Shown: one piece after another, positions 14,001 through 25,420 of the stretch
Position numbering within the stretch: the stretch's first letter is position 1
How the letters are laid out: each line of letters starts with the position of its first letter
Assembly (NCBI GenBank): GCA_040954595.2
Contig: CM082597.2
Location: forward strand, 4,960,001-5,024,000
DNA length: 64,000 nucleotides
DNA from: Balanoglossus misakiensis
Taxonomy: Eukaryota > Hemichordata
Direction of reading: 5' to 3'
The notes under the pieces: model-generated
Database searches by the model: none
Told to the model about the DNA's origin: nothing
Seen by the model: only the letters and a program-made list of their open reading frames with translations
Translations under genes and position numbers: made by a program

Positions 14001-15053
14001 TCAACATAACCTGGCATCTTGTTCCCGTCGTGCGCGTCCCCGCAATCCATTAGTGTCTTGTCGCAGACTTAAACAAAACTGACTTTTTTGCTCTTCCGCG
14101 TCACATTTTGCCGAGATAGCAGACTGTTGCATTCGAAAGAGTCTGAGATCTTCCTCGAAGTCACCGTCGTAGTTTTTGACCCTCTCCCAGAAAGTTCGGT
14201 TGAAGTGGTCGTAGAGCTTGAAGTCGGCGCTGTTCCATCTCTCAATGTTCGACTTGACAGATGCTGGAAACGGCTCCTGGGGGGCCTTGTGCACTTTGTT
14301 CATCCCGTAGGCGACATCACTGAAATCCCAACACATTGTTTTCCGCAGTAACACGAGCGATTCATCGAAATACTCAAGCAGCATAACCAAGTCCAACTCT
14401 TCGTCAAGTTCTCGTATTTTCAAATCGACCGCAGTTTGGTTGTCATGGTACTCGTGGTCCAGCCCTAGTATCCAAATCTGACTGTTTTTAAGTCGTGACA
14501 AATTGACTAGATTTATACGCCCCGACGAATATTCTTTGAATAATTTTAAAAATGCATCAGACATGTCTGTTGAGATTAATCTTTTAGAAAAACCATAAAA
14601 ATAGAAAGCAGACTGGAACTGAGTATATGGGGATCTTAGGATAGTGATGTACTTAGCGTTTGGTATAAGCATGTCCAGCACGGATCTGTTGTAGTGCATG
14701 TGGTGTGCCAAATAATTGTACCCTTTGAACGAAGAGCAATTGTACTGAATAAAATCAGGAGCCTGGAGATCGAAAACAGGTCCGTCTTGCGGCAACATAA
14801 CGGTCAGGTTGTTGGCAATGCCATACCGAAGCAGTATGCTTGCGACTGTACTCCCACCAGTCTTCCTTGTCTTGGGAAAAACAAAATGGTGGACGGGAGT
14901 GCAAGAAGAGTGTCTGCTCGGTGAGGGTGGTGACTTTTGCCGAGGAGCTGGGGGGAGGTGCACTCGGCCGGAGTAAGTAAAATGGCCCTTGGGTCTGATA
15001 GATGGAATCAACAGAAAAAAATAAATTAGAGAAATGATATTAAAATGTCTCAT
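14001..15053 (-). CDS. GAL3ST-like: Galactose 3-O-sulfotransferase (Gal3ST family)
   Basis: Predicted Golgi type II membrane enzyme that moves sulfate from PAPS to the 3-OH of galactose on glycolipids or glycoproteins. The 350-residue frame has a short N-terminal hydrophobic anchor (about residues 5-18), a Pro-rich stem, a PAPS 5'-phosphosulfate loop with FPKTRKTGGSTV (about 59-70), a 3'-phosphate motif with ILRSPYTQFQSAFYFY (about 138-153), and the family segment LLEYFDESLVLL (about 225-236). The frame is open to 15092, but a good acceptor (tttgcag at about 15068-15074) lies inside that extension, so I chose the second Met at 15053. This implies a spliced 5' UTR exon further upstream that I could not place. 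At 350 aa it is somewhat shorter than vertebrate members (about 400-430). The exact acceptor substrate cannot be read from sequence. Confidence 0.9.
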   Translation of the reverse strand: MRHFNIISLIYFFLLIPSIRPKGHFTYSGRVHLPPAPRQKSPPSPSRHSSCTPVHHFVFPKTRKTGGSTVASILLRYGIANNLTVMLPQDGPVFDLQAPDFIQYNCSSFKGYNYLAHHMHYNRSVLDMLIPNAKYITILRSPYTQFQSAFYFYGFSKRLISTDMSDAFLKLFKEYSSGRINLVNLSRLKNSQIWILGLDHEYHDNQTAVDLKIRELDEELDLVMLLEYFDESLVLLRKTMCWDFSDVAYGMNKVHKAPQEPFPASVKSNIERWNSADFKLYDHFNRTFWERVKNYDGDFEEDLRLFRMQQSAISAKCDAEEQKSQFCLSLRQDTNGLRGRARREQDARLC

Positions 15054-15061
15054 AGCGCCAT
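15050..15061 (-). promoter_or_regulatory. Four-codon uORF overlapping the sulfotransferase start
   Basis: On the minus strand ATG-GCG-CTA-TGA lies directly upstream, and its stop overlaps the chosen start codon as ATGA. It is in a different frame from the main coding sequence. If the 5' UTR is spliced at the acceptor near 15067, this minimal uORF is in every such transcript. An effect on translation is inference. Confidence 0.45.
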
Positions 15062-15117
15062 TTTTTTCTGCAAACATGGATTTTGAATACAATTATAGCA
15101 GGTTTTAATTTTAGCCA

Positions 15118-15536
15118 TTAAGGATGTACGTTCAGTAAAATTGAAAGTATTGTCATTTTTTTTAATTGTGGATTTTTTTATTCTCCTTTGTATGTATAAT
15201 GGAAATCTGTAATAAAATGTAGGGGTCACCGCACTTGTTTATGAAATACAGAGCCATGAATTTGGTCGATAATAGAAGAAATCTGCTGACTCAGCATTTT
15301 TCACCAATGGTTTGTCTATGGGCAAAATTTTTAACGCAATTTATCTCAAAATAGAGCGCGGTGACCCCTATATTTTATTTGACCAATGAATTTATATTTG
15401 CTGGACAGCTATGTGTAAAATTTCGTGAAAATGACAATAGTAGAAGTTTGTTTTGTGGTGATTATCAATGTAATCCTATGGGAAAAAGACCGGGCGCGCA
15501 GTGTTTCCGGTTTATGTTATGCGCGTACATCCTTAA
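15118..15536. mobile_element. piggyBac-like MITE, copy 1 (419 bp, TTAA target)
   Basis: Begins TTAAGGATGTACG and ends with the exact inverse, CGTACATCCTTAA, so 9-bp terminal inverted repeats are flanked by a TTAA duplication. That is the insertion signature of piggyBac-type transposons. Subterminal inverted copies of a segment containing aggggtcaccgcgc lie inside. It has no transposase. A second copy of identical length is at 25421-25839. This copy lies about 50 bp upstream of the inferred splice acceptor of the sulfotransferase exon, so probably within its 5' intron or promoter. Confidence 0.85.
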
Positions 15537-17584
15537 GGCATATTTTGAGCTGGCGGCATTATAAATGTGAGAATTTACGCACCTAATAAAATATACTAAA
15601 ATAGCGTGATAGCTAAAAATACTTGTAGTATATTGCTTTTCCAGAAAACCAGTTGAACACAGGAAAATGACCTGTGATGACAGGAAACACTAGTCTTTCA
15701 ATTGTATATATCTGCACCTCCACATATAATTACTTTGGGACAACATACACACCACCTCCGATCACAACAATTATGTCTTGTCATGCAATTACCAAGAGCA
15801 ATTCATTCCGACTTACTTTTCATCGGTTTTTAAGGAAAACGGCTCAAAAATTGTAATGTGCAGCAAAATCACTCCTAGGACCATGAGCAATAATGCAATC
15901 TTCTTCTTGTCTGAGAAAACAAGAGAAATGGATTTTTTGACAAACCAGTGTGCATCATTCGACATTCCCAGCAACATTAACAATAGACAAAAGCCATTTT
16001 CTGTTATAGGTTAAGTTAAAGTGTACAGATTCACTCTCATTGTTCTGCACGTTAAACTCAAAACTATGATCAATGAATATAAAGAATTGCAGATAAAATA
16101 ATGATGATGATGATAATATAGTTTTCAGAGAAAAAATGGGTTGTATTTTGCGATGACAATTTTACTAGACTAGAACTTTTGGTCGCGAAGAATAATTTTG
16201 TGGGTTTTTCCAAAATACACATTTCAGACTGGGTTTGCATACCATACGAAACATGTACCGCTATAATGTTGATTATTGTTACCAATATGGTTGTTACTTT
16301 GTATTACACTGGTACATCAAGTTACTTGAGAACACATTTCCAATATTAAACATGAAATGGTTGGCAAGGTCCCTTTGAACAGCGGGGAAGAATGCCGATG
16401 GTGTGTTTATAAACAGAAAAGTCACACATATACAGTGCAGATGACCCACCCTTTTGGTCATAAATCATATATAGCACATATGTGGGTTAGCATACCAACC
16501 TACTGTTAGAAAACAACCAAGTCCTATTTCTCTAAAGCAAAAAATTAAACACATTTTCACATAACCAACCAGAGAATGATGATGCCATTCTTCCAACTGG
16601 GTGATCAATCTTTAAGCGTGGTGATCCTATAAAACTCGGGAGAGCTAGTGTCAGTGAGCTGTGGGAATATGTGGACAAGTATACAAATGTCAGCCACTCA
16701 ACCACATATGTGTATGACTAAATTGCAACAGCAGCATGCAGCATATGTTGACAAGTGCTTCTCTGAGTAAAAACCGACCTTTAATCCGAAAATAATTACA
16801 ACAGACTATACAATAAGTGATACTGAAGCGAAGCGAATTATAAAAAGATAATGTGCATTTCACACTCAGTTCTATGGAAACCGCAAGCTTGATAAAAAGA
16901 ATTGAAAAGGCAAGTGGCGACTGCACTTTTTATTTTTTATTATTGACATTTATTTTGAGAGCGTTCTCATAAAAATTATAATAAAGTTAGCCAGTTTAAA
17001 TGACCACGACTGATTGGAAGACTTATGAACACAAATTCCCTGTATCACATTAGCGCAGTCTCATTTCACCTCAAACACAAACAACATCTGTGATTAACAT
17101 AAATATGAAAGGTTGAAATAAAGTTGCCTTTGTCGTAGGTTGGAGTAACCCACCTTTAGAATTGTGGTGTTGACCTTTCACCAATGGAAATTTAGCCACG
17201 ATTACTGTTGGGATCTACCCAATCCTAGATCTTCAGTGCAGCCACGCAAAAAACAACACAGCCACGTGTTGTTTAGAAGACTCAGAGACACCATTTTAAC
17301 CATACATAGGTACTGATCCTTGCATGGAGAAGACACTTATGGTTTACACTCTCTCAATAGTGGAGACACAGCTGTTACTTCATAGGAAAACAATATCTAC
17401 AAAAAATACACGTCACACTCACAAACCACGTTTTATTGGCATGCCGTGTACAATAAAACGCGCTTTCAAATCAATCTGTTTTACATGGAGTATATTTTTC
17501 TTGATATTCCCAGCGGTCAGGTGTCAAAATATCCATCACAATCATCCATCGTTATTTTACTGATGATGTTAGGTATGGATGCTG
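15537..17584. other. Intergenic, nothing recognised
   Basis: AT-rich DNA with only short random frames in all six directions. No repeat element with clear ends is visible here. Confidence 0.5.
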
Positions 17585-17973
17585 CTAGTCTAGAATCTAT
17601 CCGTTCGTAGTCGCATTCACCCTACTACCGTCTAGGACCGCAGAACCAAAATCTAGTAAGGCCATAAAAATGGTAATTTGAATGTGAATAGTCTCCAACT
17701 GAGCAGTCTGACGTCAGAGAAGTCAATCACTTACATTGACCGACTACTGATTGGCCGTGAGGTGATGACGTTGAATGTTAATTATGTTTACAATGTAGCT
17801 CCGCCCCGAATGATACATAATCATGATCACGTGGTGACGCTTGACGTCAGATTGCTCAGTTGGAGACTATTCACATTCAAATTACCATTTTTATGGCCTT
17901 ACTAGATTTTGGTTCTGCGGTCCTAGACGGTAGTAGGGTGAATGCGACTACGAACGGATAGATTCTAGACTAG
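17585..17973. mobile_element. Palindromic MITE with long inverted arms and 7-bp TSD
   Basis: The arms are about 135-140 bp (17585-17722 and roughly 17838-17973) and nearly perfect inverted copies, starting ctagtctag and ending ctagactag. They flank a centre of about 115 bp. The direct repeat gatgctg flanks both ends (17578-17584 and 17974-17980), a 7-bp target-site duplication that could be read as 8 bp with a one-base shift. The TSD length suggests a hAT-type non-autonomous element, but no transposase is present to confirm this. Confidence 0.8.
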
Positions 17974-18370
17974 GATGCTGCATACACTATGCTGGGTGGC
18001 TTTCCCAGTACCCCCCCCCCCCCTTTCCCCGTCGAGTCACTGAGCAGAAATACAATTTTAAGAGGTTTACGTGTGCCGGAACTAGGTATTGATATTAATT
18101 GAAATTAACCTGAAACTATTTTTCCACCGGTTAATCTTAAAAATAAACAGATGGTGCCACCTGTGTGCACACTGAAATCACACAACCAGGTTTTGTTGCT
18201 ATGCGTTTATCCTCGTTCTACCACTCTTTCCCTCACAACCATTCTTCAAACATGAATGTTTTTTTCCACATTAAAACTTGTTTAATGATTACAACCAGAC
18301 AATTTTCTTTATTTCAAACTCTCATGTTGGCTTCTAAGACATAGTGTTCCTCTGGGTGAACTTTGTGTTC
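17974..18370. other. Spacer with poly-C tract
   Basis: Contains a poly-C run at about 18009-18022 and otherwise no gene or clear element. It leads directly into the satellite array. Confidence 0.5.
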
Positions 18371-20200
18371 TATGTCTAATTATTGATAAAATCTGCTGAG
18401 TGATGAATTGTGTTAAGAGTAGAAAATTCCAAAGATCATTCTAAAATTGACTCGGAAAAAAAGTTTACCCCCTTTAATTATTGACAAAATCTGCTAACTG
18501 ATTGGGACAATGAACAAAAGAGGTGTGTACTGATCTGAGTGATGAATTGTGCTAAGAGTAGAAAAGCCTCAAGGTCATTCCAAAATTGACTCAAAAAGAA
18601 AGTTTATCTCCCTAATTATTGATAAAATGCTGACTGGGACAATGAATAAACAACAGAGGTATGTACTGATCTGAGTGATGAATTGTGCTAAGAGTAGAAA
18701 ATTCCCAAGATCATTCCAATATTGACTCAGAAAGAAAGTTTATCCCCCCTCCCCCCCCCCCCAATTATTGATAAAATCTGCTAACTGAATGGGACAATGA
18801 ACAAAAGAGGTGTGTACTGATCTGAGTGATGAATTGTGCTAAGAGTAGAAAATTCCCAAGATCATTCCAATATTGACTCAGAAAGAAAGTTTATCCCCCC
18901 TACCCCCCCCCCCCCCAATTATTGATAAAATCTGCTAACTGAATGGGACAATGAACAAAAGAGGTGTGTACTGATCTGAGTGATGAATTGTGCTAAGAGT
19001 AGAAAATTCCCAAGATCATTCCAATATTGACTCAGAAAGAAAGTTTATCCCCCCTCCCCCCCCCCCCAATTATTGATAAAATCTGCTAACTGAATGGGAC
19101 AATGAATGAAAAATCGTGTCAAGGACACATTGGTCCCATTGAGGGATTACACAAGAAAAAGTCTAAACCAGAGTACATGGCCATATACAGACAGACACAC
19201 ACACACACATAGCGAGAGATCAATGGGCAAGCACTGACTGACCCATAAGCTGCCAATGGCATATGTACTGTACATACACTAAATAGAACAGCCAGTTATG
19301 TAATCATTCAGGAATTTGTTGTGTAAATATATCACACTGAGGGGGCTTCCTGCCTAATTAAAACAATTCAATAAAGTAAATACACACCACTTTGCAAAGC
19401 AATCTGACCAGTAGTTCTTGAGTTACTGAGTTTTGACCAAATTCACTATTTTCCAGCTAATTTGCATATTTTTGGCAACGACAACTTACATTGAGAACAA
19501 ACTCCCATCTACAGCCCAGCCTGCATCTGCACACAATATCAATGTGATACACGCATGCAGCAGTTTTCAAGTTTTTGATGTGGACGGACATACAGACATA
19601 CATCCATCCATACATCCATACATACAGACGCAACCGATCCCATAAGGTCCCATGGTATAAACCAATGGAACCCTAAAACAGGTGTGTACTGATCTGAGTG
19701 ATGAATTGTGCTAAGAGTAGAAAATACCCAAGGTCATTCCAAAATTGACTCGGAAGGAAAGTTAATCTCCCCCCCCCCCCCCCCCCCACCAATTATTGAT
19801 AAAAACTCCTGATTGGGACAATGAATGAACAAAACAGGTCTGTACTGATCTGAGTGATGACTTGTGTTAAGAGTAGAAAATTCCCAAGATCATTCCAAAA
19901 TTAACTCAGAAAGAAAGTTTATCCCCTCCCCCCCCTAATTATTGATCAAATCTGCTAACTGACTGGGACAATGAAAGAACAAAACAGGTCTGTACTGATC
20001 TGAGTGATCTCTTGTGCAAAGCGTAGAAAATTCCCAAGATCATTCCAAAATTAACTCAGAAAGAAAGTTTATCCCCTCCCCCCCTAATTATTGATCAAAT
20101 CTGCTAACTGACTGGGACAATGAAAGAACAAAACAGGTCTGTACTGATCTGAGTGATGAATTGTGCTAAGAGTAGAACAGTCTCAAGGTCATTCCAAAAG
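18371..20200. repeat. Satellite array of about 150-bp units with poly-C tracts
   Basis: Nine recognisable copies of a unit containing tgatctgagtgatgaattgtg, then a segment with gactcagaaagaaagttta, a poly-C tract, and aattattgataaaatctgc. Copies of the shared segment start near 18391, 18534, 18671, 18819, 18972, 19690, 19847, 20000 and 20146, giving periods of about 137-157 bp. The C tract ranges from a few bases in the first units to 17 or more in others, often broken by one T or A. The array is interrupted between the fifth and sixth units by unrelated DNA (about 19111-19674). Confidence 0.92.
19111..19674. mobile_element. Unclassified insertion inside the satellite
   Basis: A 0.56-kb segment interrupts the satellite at a point where neighbouring units read straight through (gggacaatgaatgaa then caaaacaggt). 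Near its ends it has ttggtcccat and gtcccatggtataaaccaatgg, a weak inverted relationship, plus internal CA, CATC and CATA microsatellites near the 3' side. It has no coding capacity. A non-autonomous mobile element is likely, but boundaries are approximate and the family is not recognised. Confidence 0.5.
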
Positions 20201-21762
20201 TACATTGTAGAATGAACGTCTGTTCTCTCAAACCCGGAATACACCTCACTGTTGAAAACAACCTCCCCTAAAGTTCGCCATCCTACATGTAAATGTTCAG
20301 TACTTTCTTTCGATGTAGAAACGACACAGCGATCTGATCGGACGATTATTGCCGAAATTTACACTATATTAGCTCTCAAATTGCAGTAAAGGAAGGCGTT
20401 ACAAAAGCCAAGGGTGAACGTGTTGCACTGATCTGCGTTAACAGATCCCGTGAGGAGTACGGTGCCCAGAGTTCAACACTAACACCCTTAAACTCTTGTG
20501 GCCTCTTTTCTCACACAGCTATATATAGAACGGTTATCAACAAACAACATTCAACGGCCCTGTCTCTAACACGGCGGTCATAACTCGCCAGAAATCACGA
20601 GTCTAGACGGAAATATCGGCCCCTCAACGAACTCCTAAGGAAAACACGACTTATATCTCGCGATCGCTGAACCGGAGCTGGCTATCCGGTAAGGATAAGG
20701 TGGACAAAATTAGGAAAATTTGCAAGGAGCCGAAGCTCAGTCCTCCTTCCTCGACAGACCCACGCCAACTCTCTGTTCATATACCGCATGGTATGTAGAT
20801 AGGGCTAAGCACGTGACCCAGAACGCGCTTCTGATTGGTGTATAACACGAAATGTATCACTCGCAAAGGGCGTGATGGAAACTTCCCATATACCGGTACA
20901 TGATCTGAAGCTTGCCAGACGTAAACAAGCACCTAGCAACGGTCACATGACAACACCAACACGCAATGAAGCCACACAAAAACACCATGCCAAATTAAAA
21001 CACGCAAGACAGCAATTCCATGACAATACATGTGTACTTTTTTTCAAGACAAATAGCATGAGCACGCGCATCACTTCTCCTCGGGTTCAAAGCAATTTTT
21101 TTAATCAAGTGCACCAAAAGAAACTTATAATTCTATGAGAAAATATTTTTGTGTATCTAAGGATAACGAAGAAAGCTAGCGTTATTGAGGTAGGCTTTGA
21201 GGTAGCTAGTATAAGGAAATTTGCACATATCTAATTCTTGGACGAAATCTTGAAATTTACAAGTTTCTGGTCATCGGATTTTGGTAGACTCTTTACTGTA
21301 GCAAATTTGATATTATACATAAACGTTGAAAAAACTTTTGTTTTGTAGCACTTTGGGGAGTGGGGTCAATCCATATTTTCAGCATATGGAATTTTTATGT
21401 ACACTTCAAGACCTTCTTGAACAATTCTAGTCTAAGGAAATATATAAATGTCTAATTCCAGGCTTACCAGGAGGAGCTTGAGGTGAAATTTGCCACGAAG
21501 CGTAATTCTAAAAGGGGATTTTTTTTTACTTCAGACAGTGAGGGCGCAATTTGTGGTCGTATTCTGCCTCCGGATCACGCCTGCAGGCAAAATGGCTAAT
21601 AACCGGCCCTCATAAATGTACTGAGGTAACTGTGCACTGCGGGCGCTATTTGTCCCTCTTCTCTGACGAAATATATATCACTTACATGCATTTCAAAATA
21701 TTACCTGTGCAAATAATCGGTAAGACAACACGATAACACGTGACGTGAGCTTGTGAGATTAC
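20201..21762. other. Intergenic, somewhat GC-richer segment
   Basis: About 20220-20900 has more CpG than its surroundings and a tatatata motif near 20522. It could hold a promoter or an unrecognised element, but no exon chain or protein family is visible on either strand. The rest is ordinary spacer. Confidence 0.4.
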
Positions 21763-21972
21763 TATAAGCAGATGTTGTAATCAAAATTTGATGGAGTGAT
21801 CAACGAGATATCGTATTAACTGACAGATAGACAGACAGACAGACAGGCAGGCAGGCAGATTACTATAAGCAGATGTTGTAATCAAAATTTGATGGAGTGA
21901 TCAACGAGATATCGTATTAACTGACAGATAGACAGACAGGCAGGCAGACAGACAGGCAGACAGACAGACATG
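21763..21972. repeat. Tandem duplication ending in GACA/GGCA microsatellite
   Basis: A segment beginning gattactataagcagatg and ending in a cagacagacaggcagg tract is present twice in direct tandem with a period of about 97 bp (copies start near 21759 and 21856). The tetranucleotide tract itself probably served as the duplication junction. Confidence 0.85.
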
Positions 21973-22491
21973 TTAAAACGTGGACTGAAGTAAAAATTGG
22001 TTGTCTTTAAAAGGACGATGTTTTTGTTACTATTTATCCAACTCCTCCCCAGCCCAAGATCTTGGATTGATCACTAATCCTGCATGCTCAGCGAATAGGG
22101 GGATGGGTCGACATTCCACAAATCTTTTAATCACCCCAGCTGGTGTGCACCACGCCGGTTAACACTGAATCGCCGGCCAGCGCCACTTGATGAAGATATC
22201 GACTTTTATCCAACAAGGAGAGCTGCAATAAGTAACGAAAGTAACCAGGTAAGCTTTTTGTGTGATTTTTCCCGTGCAACCGATACCTTAATTCTAGAAA
22301 AGTAATTTTCCCTTGCCAAATGTTAGACACGTTTCCTTGGCAGGCTTATTGACACTATAAACATGCGTTTTACCAGTTGTGACCTTACATACCACAACAT
22401 ACTATAACATTGCAGGAGAGTATAGCAAAATAGGCCAGACCAGACCAGAACAGAACGGAATATTATATTGAGGCCCGTTGCATCAAGACCA

Positions 22492-25393
22492 ATGGTGTCC
22501 AGAAGACCGATACTAGTACTTCCGGTTGTTGTCGGAATGGGTATAGCATTATACGCTATAATGGCGGTATGTGCGAATTTCAATCCGAATTCATGACCAT
22601 GTTCAACGCAGACAGACAGACATGCCGACAGACAGACAGACAGACAGACAGAGACAAGAAAGAGAGACATGTAAATAATGAAGGGAAAATATACCGCAAG
22701 CTGACTGTTTTCAGGTGAAGCTCTTCCACGTTAAAACATCGTCGCGCAGGCAAATGCATTGAAACTGAACCATGTTAATTAATGGTATATCGCTGTGAAT
22801 ATTAGGAAATACTGTGAAAAGTCTGGAACTAAAAATAGCCTAACTTGGACACAAATGCTGTTTGCAGGGTTATCTACCACATATAACAACAAGCATGGCG
22901 CAGCCAACCATATACCATATAATGGAAACTCACAACCATAACCCTGAGAAACAGTTGCAGAAAATTCCACACATCAGTCATCGCAAACAGCCAGACAGGG
23001 ACTCTGATGTACTCCATGAAGACCAGAAAGAACAGAACCACGATGTACTCTTTCCATACGGCGTTTATAACAATTTTGCTGTGGACTGGACCGGCATTAT
23101 TGAAGAATATGAATGGTCGTACAAACACCTAAATCGAGATGACAGCAAAGAACATGAAAGCTTGACACCTGGCCGCAAGGCATATGGATTAACATTTGCA
23201 GAAAATTCTAAGTAAGTATAAACGTGGTGAAAGGGGAACTCCGTACGTGATATTTTGTATTAGTATGGACAATTATTAATGTGCCCATGTGAGAAAAAAA
23301 TAAACTTATGGCTTTGTTTTCTTTTTTATTTTAAAAGGGTGTATCTGTATGACAAAACGACACGATTTAAGGAGGGTGATTTCATTCATGTTGTCGTGGA
23401 AACCATGGATCGGTATGATAATCCACGTCTTAGAGGGGGCGACTTTTTGACCGGTATAATGAGAAACCGACAGAGGCAGAAGCATACAGCAGGCAGAGCT
23501 GTTGATTATGGCAATGGTACTTACAGCATTTACTTTTACGCCGGATGGCAAGGAAAGGCTGATATTAATATCAGATTGGCTGTGACACGGGAGGCCATTT
23601 TGTATTTGGGCCAGCTGCGGCACAGCGACAGACAAATGCGTTGGACTGCCCATTTTGGGGATGACAAAATGAAGAAAGTCGAAGTTTCTGAGTGTACAAT
23701 TGCGAGCGAGGGCGGATGGGAAAATTCGTGCAGTTACACAAACACGTGGTCTCTTGGAAGGACAACGTACATCTGTGAAAAACCGAAGACATTAGGATGC
23801 GAAGCTCTTGTCAACAACACCCAAGATATAAGGTCCTTGAATGAGCGCGCTGAGGGCCTTGCTCAAAACATGAAATATCTGTTCGAAGGGTAAGTACAAA
23901 TTGATAATAAAAAGTTCTCGAACACTATATCTGATAATGTTACAATCTTCACCTTTTGAATATATATTTTATTGTGACTTCTAAGTTCTTAAAACGAGAA
24001 TACTTCTCAGACACAGAAATTTTAATTTTAATGCAAAAAACTGATATATTCAAATATTTCATGAAATGCAGGACAAGCATTAAGGCTGATATTGGCACTG
24101 CTATCAAGGTGGACATAAAAGGTATGAGAACATTTAACTTTTGCTTATTACCTGCCTCGTTCATAGAGGGGGTGTAGTATAGGTGATGTCTGCAGAACGA
24201 ACATGAAGTGCTATTGACTCACACGAGCGGACATGAAGATAAGGAAACATGTCTTCTCACACTCTTGGCACGCTGGGAGTGTGAGAACAAATCGATCCCA
24301 CACGCTCACTGAATCGAAAGCTGTATATGACGCGAGCGCTGATTGGTTGACAACGAGTTCTTTTGCTAATGCGCCGCTAAATGTTATCCAATGGCGCGAT
24401 GTGTATTATAGGGACAGAGACTACAAGAGAGTCATTTATTCAATGTTTTTTAACGAATTTGGCTACTATGTGATCGTGTGAGAAATATAATCTCACACAC
24501 CAAGGATCTGGGATCATATTTCTCACACTCGTCGGGGATATTCTGTCCCACACTCGCTGCGGGTGAGTGTGGGACAAAACATACCCAACTCGTGTGAGAA
24601 AAAGGATCCCAGGTCCTGGGGAGTGTGAGATTGTATTAATCTGCTCTGATTTCTCACGGCAGGTTCTGGTTCAAAGCTGAATCCCCCATCATGTGGACCC
24701 GATCTCCCTGTTTCGATGTCAAGTGGTTACTGGTCAAATAATTTGACGTTCGTTCCTCTGATGTGCCGAAGCCAGCAGTGGACCAATGAAGAGAGATCCA
24801 AGTGTTTCTCAAACAAGCACTTATATATGAGTGGTGATTCCACCTTGCATCAACTGCGCTTTTTGTTCAAGGAATCGTTTGTAGGGGGCTCGATTAACTT
24901 TACTTGTAGGTATGTAGCACTCAGAGCTGGCTCGCCAGTACAAAATGTGCACGATATGGTTTTCGAAAGTGACTTCATTGATCGGATAAATACCTCTGAT
25001 TGCCTTTCGCGCACGGCGGTTGTTGTTTTCAATTCCTGTTTTCATTTCGGTTTCTGGTCGGTTAGATCATACCTCGACAGACTTTACCAAATCAAACTTG
25101 CAATTGTCAGACTTTTGAAACGTTGCCCGGACTCTATTGTCATTATCAAATTAGCTCACCCGCGCGAAAACACCAGCACGGCGCAGCGTATCCATAGCAG
25201 CAATTACCGTTTCTATGACATGAATCGGATGGCGCGCCGAGTGTTTGGTGGGATTGGCGTTCGGTTTCTAGACATCTGGGATATGGTACTTGCCCATCCA
25301 AATGACTACGGCGTACATGTGAAGCGAGAAATCATACACGAGATTCTGGACCTGATGATCTCCTACGTTTGCCCGGAAATGGTGAAGAAGTGA
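22492..25393 (+). CDS. NXPE-like: NXPE family protein, copy 1 (neurexophilin and PC-esterase domains)
   Basis: Five exons: 22492-22566, 22868-23211, 23338-23889, 24072-24121, 24663-25393, giving 583 aa. All junctions are GT-AG and keep frame. Exon 1 encodes a hydrophobic signal anchor typical of a type II Golgi protein. Exon 3 carries the neurexophilin-like domain (VYLYDKTTRFKEGDF, NGTYSIYFYAGWQG). Exon 5 carries the PC-esterase domain with GDS (nucleophile Ser about residue 400) and a late DYGVH that matches the catalytic Asp/His region. This domain class contains esterases and acyltransferases; one human NXPE protein has been reported to O-acetylate sialic acid. The substrate here is unknown. 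It is a tandem paralogue of the gene at 26695-29459. The start ATG is followed by GTG where copy 2 has a second ATG. Confidence 0.9.
22609..22653. repeat. CAGA microsatellite in NXPE copy 1 intron 1
   Basis: A run of cagacagaca units just downstream of the exon 1 donor. The corresponding intron of copy 2 lacks it. Confidence 0.9.
24246..24636. mobile_element. Foldback insertion in intron 4 of NXPE copy 1
   Basis: Alignment by eye with the paralogous intron (28594-28716, 123 bp) shows about 390 extra bases here (intron 24122-24662, 541 bp). The extra DNA has a hairpin at about 24253-24286 and a nested palindrome at about 24489-24632. Arms repeat the motif tctcacactc or tcccacactc and its inverse. 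The outer arms pair ggatctgggatc with gatcccaggtcc. There is no transposase. A foldback or MITE-type element inserted after the gene duplication is the best reading. Confidence 0.7.
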
Positions 25394-25420
25394 ACGCTTA
25401 ATGTTGTCAAGTCAACTATC

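Noticed and set aside
14088-14351. Plus-strand frame of 87 codons
   Set aside because: Antisense shadow of the sulfotransferase coding sequence.
18371-20200. CRISPR-like appearance of regularly spaced repeats
   Set aside because: Units of about 150 bp are similar along their whole length, with no unique spacers of constant size and no cas genes. The host is an animal. It is a satellite.
23306-23792. Minus-strand frames of 115 and 73 codons
   Set aside because: They are antisense shadows of NXPE exon 3, whose plus-strand reading has clear family motifs. The same holds for 27883-28179.
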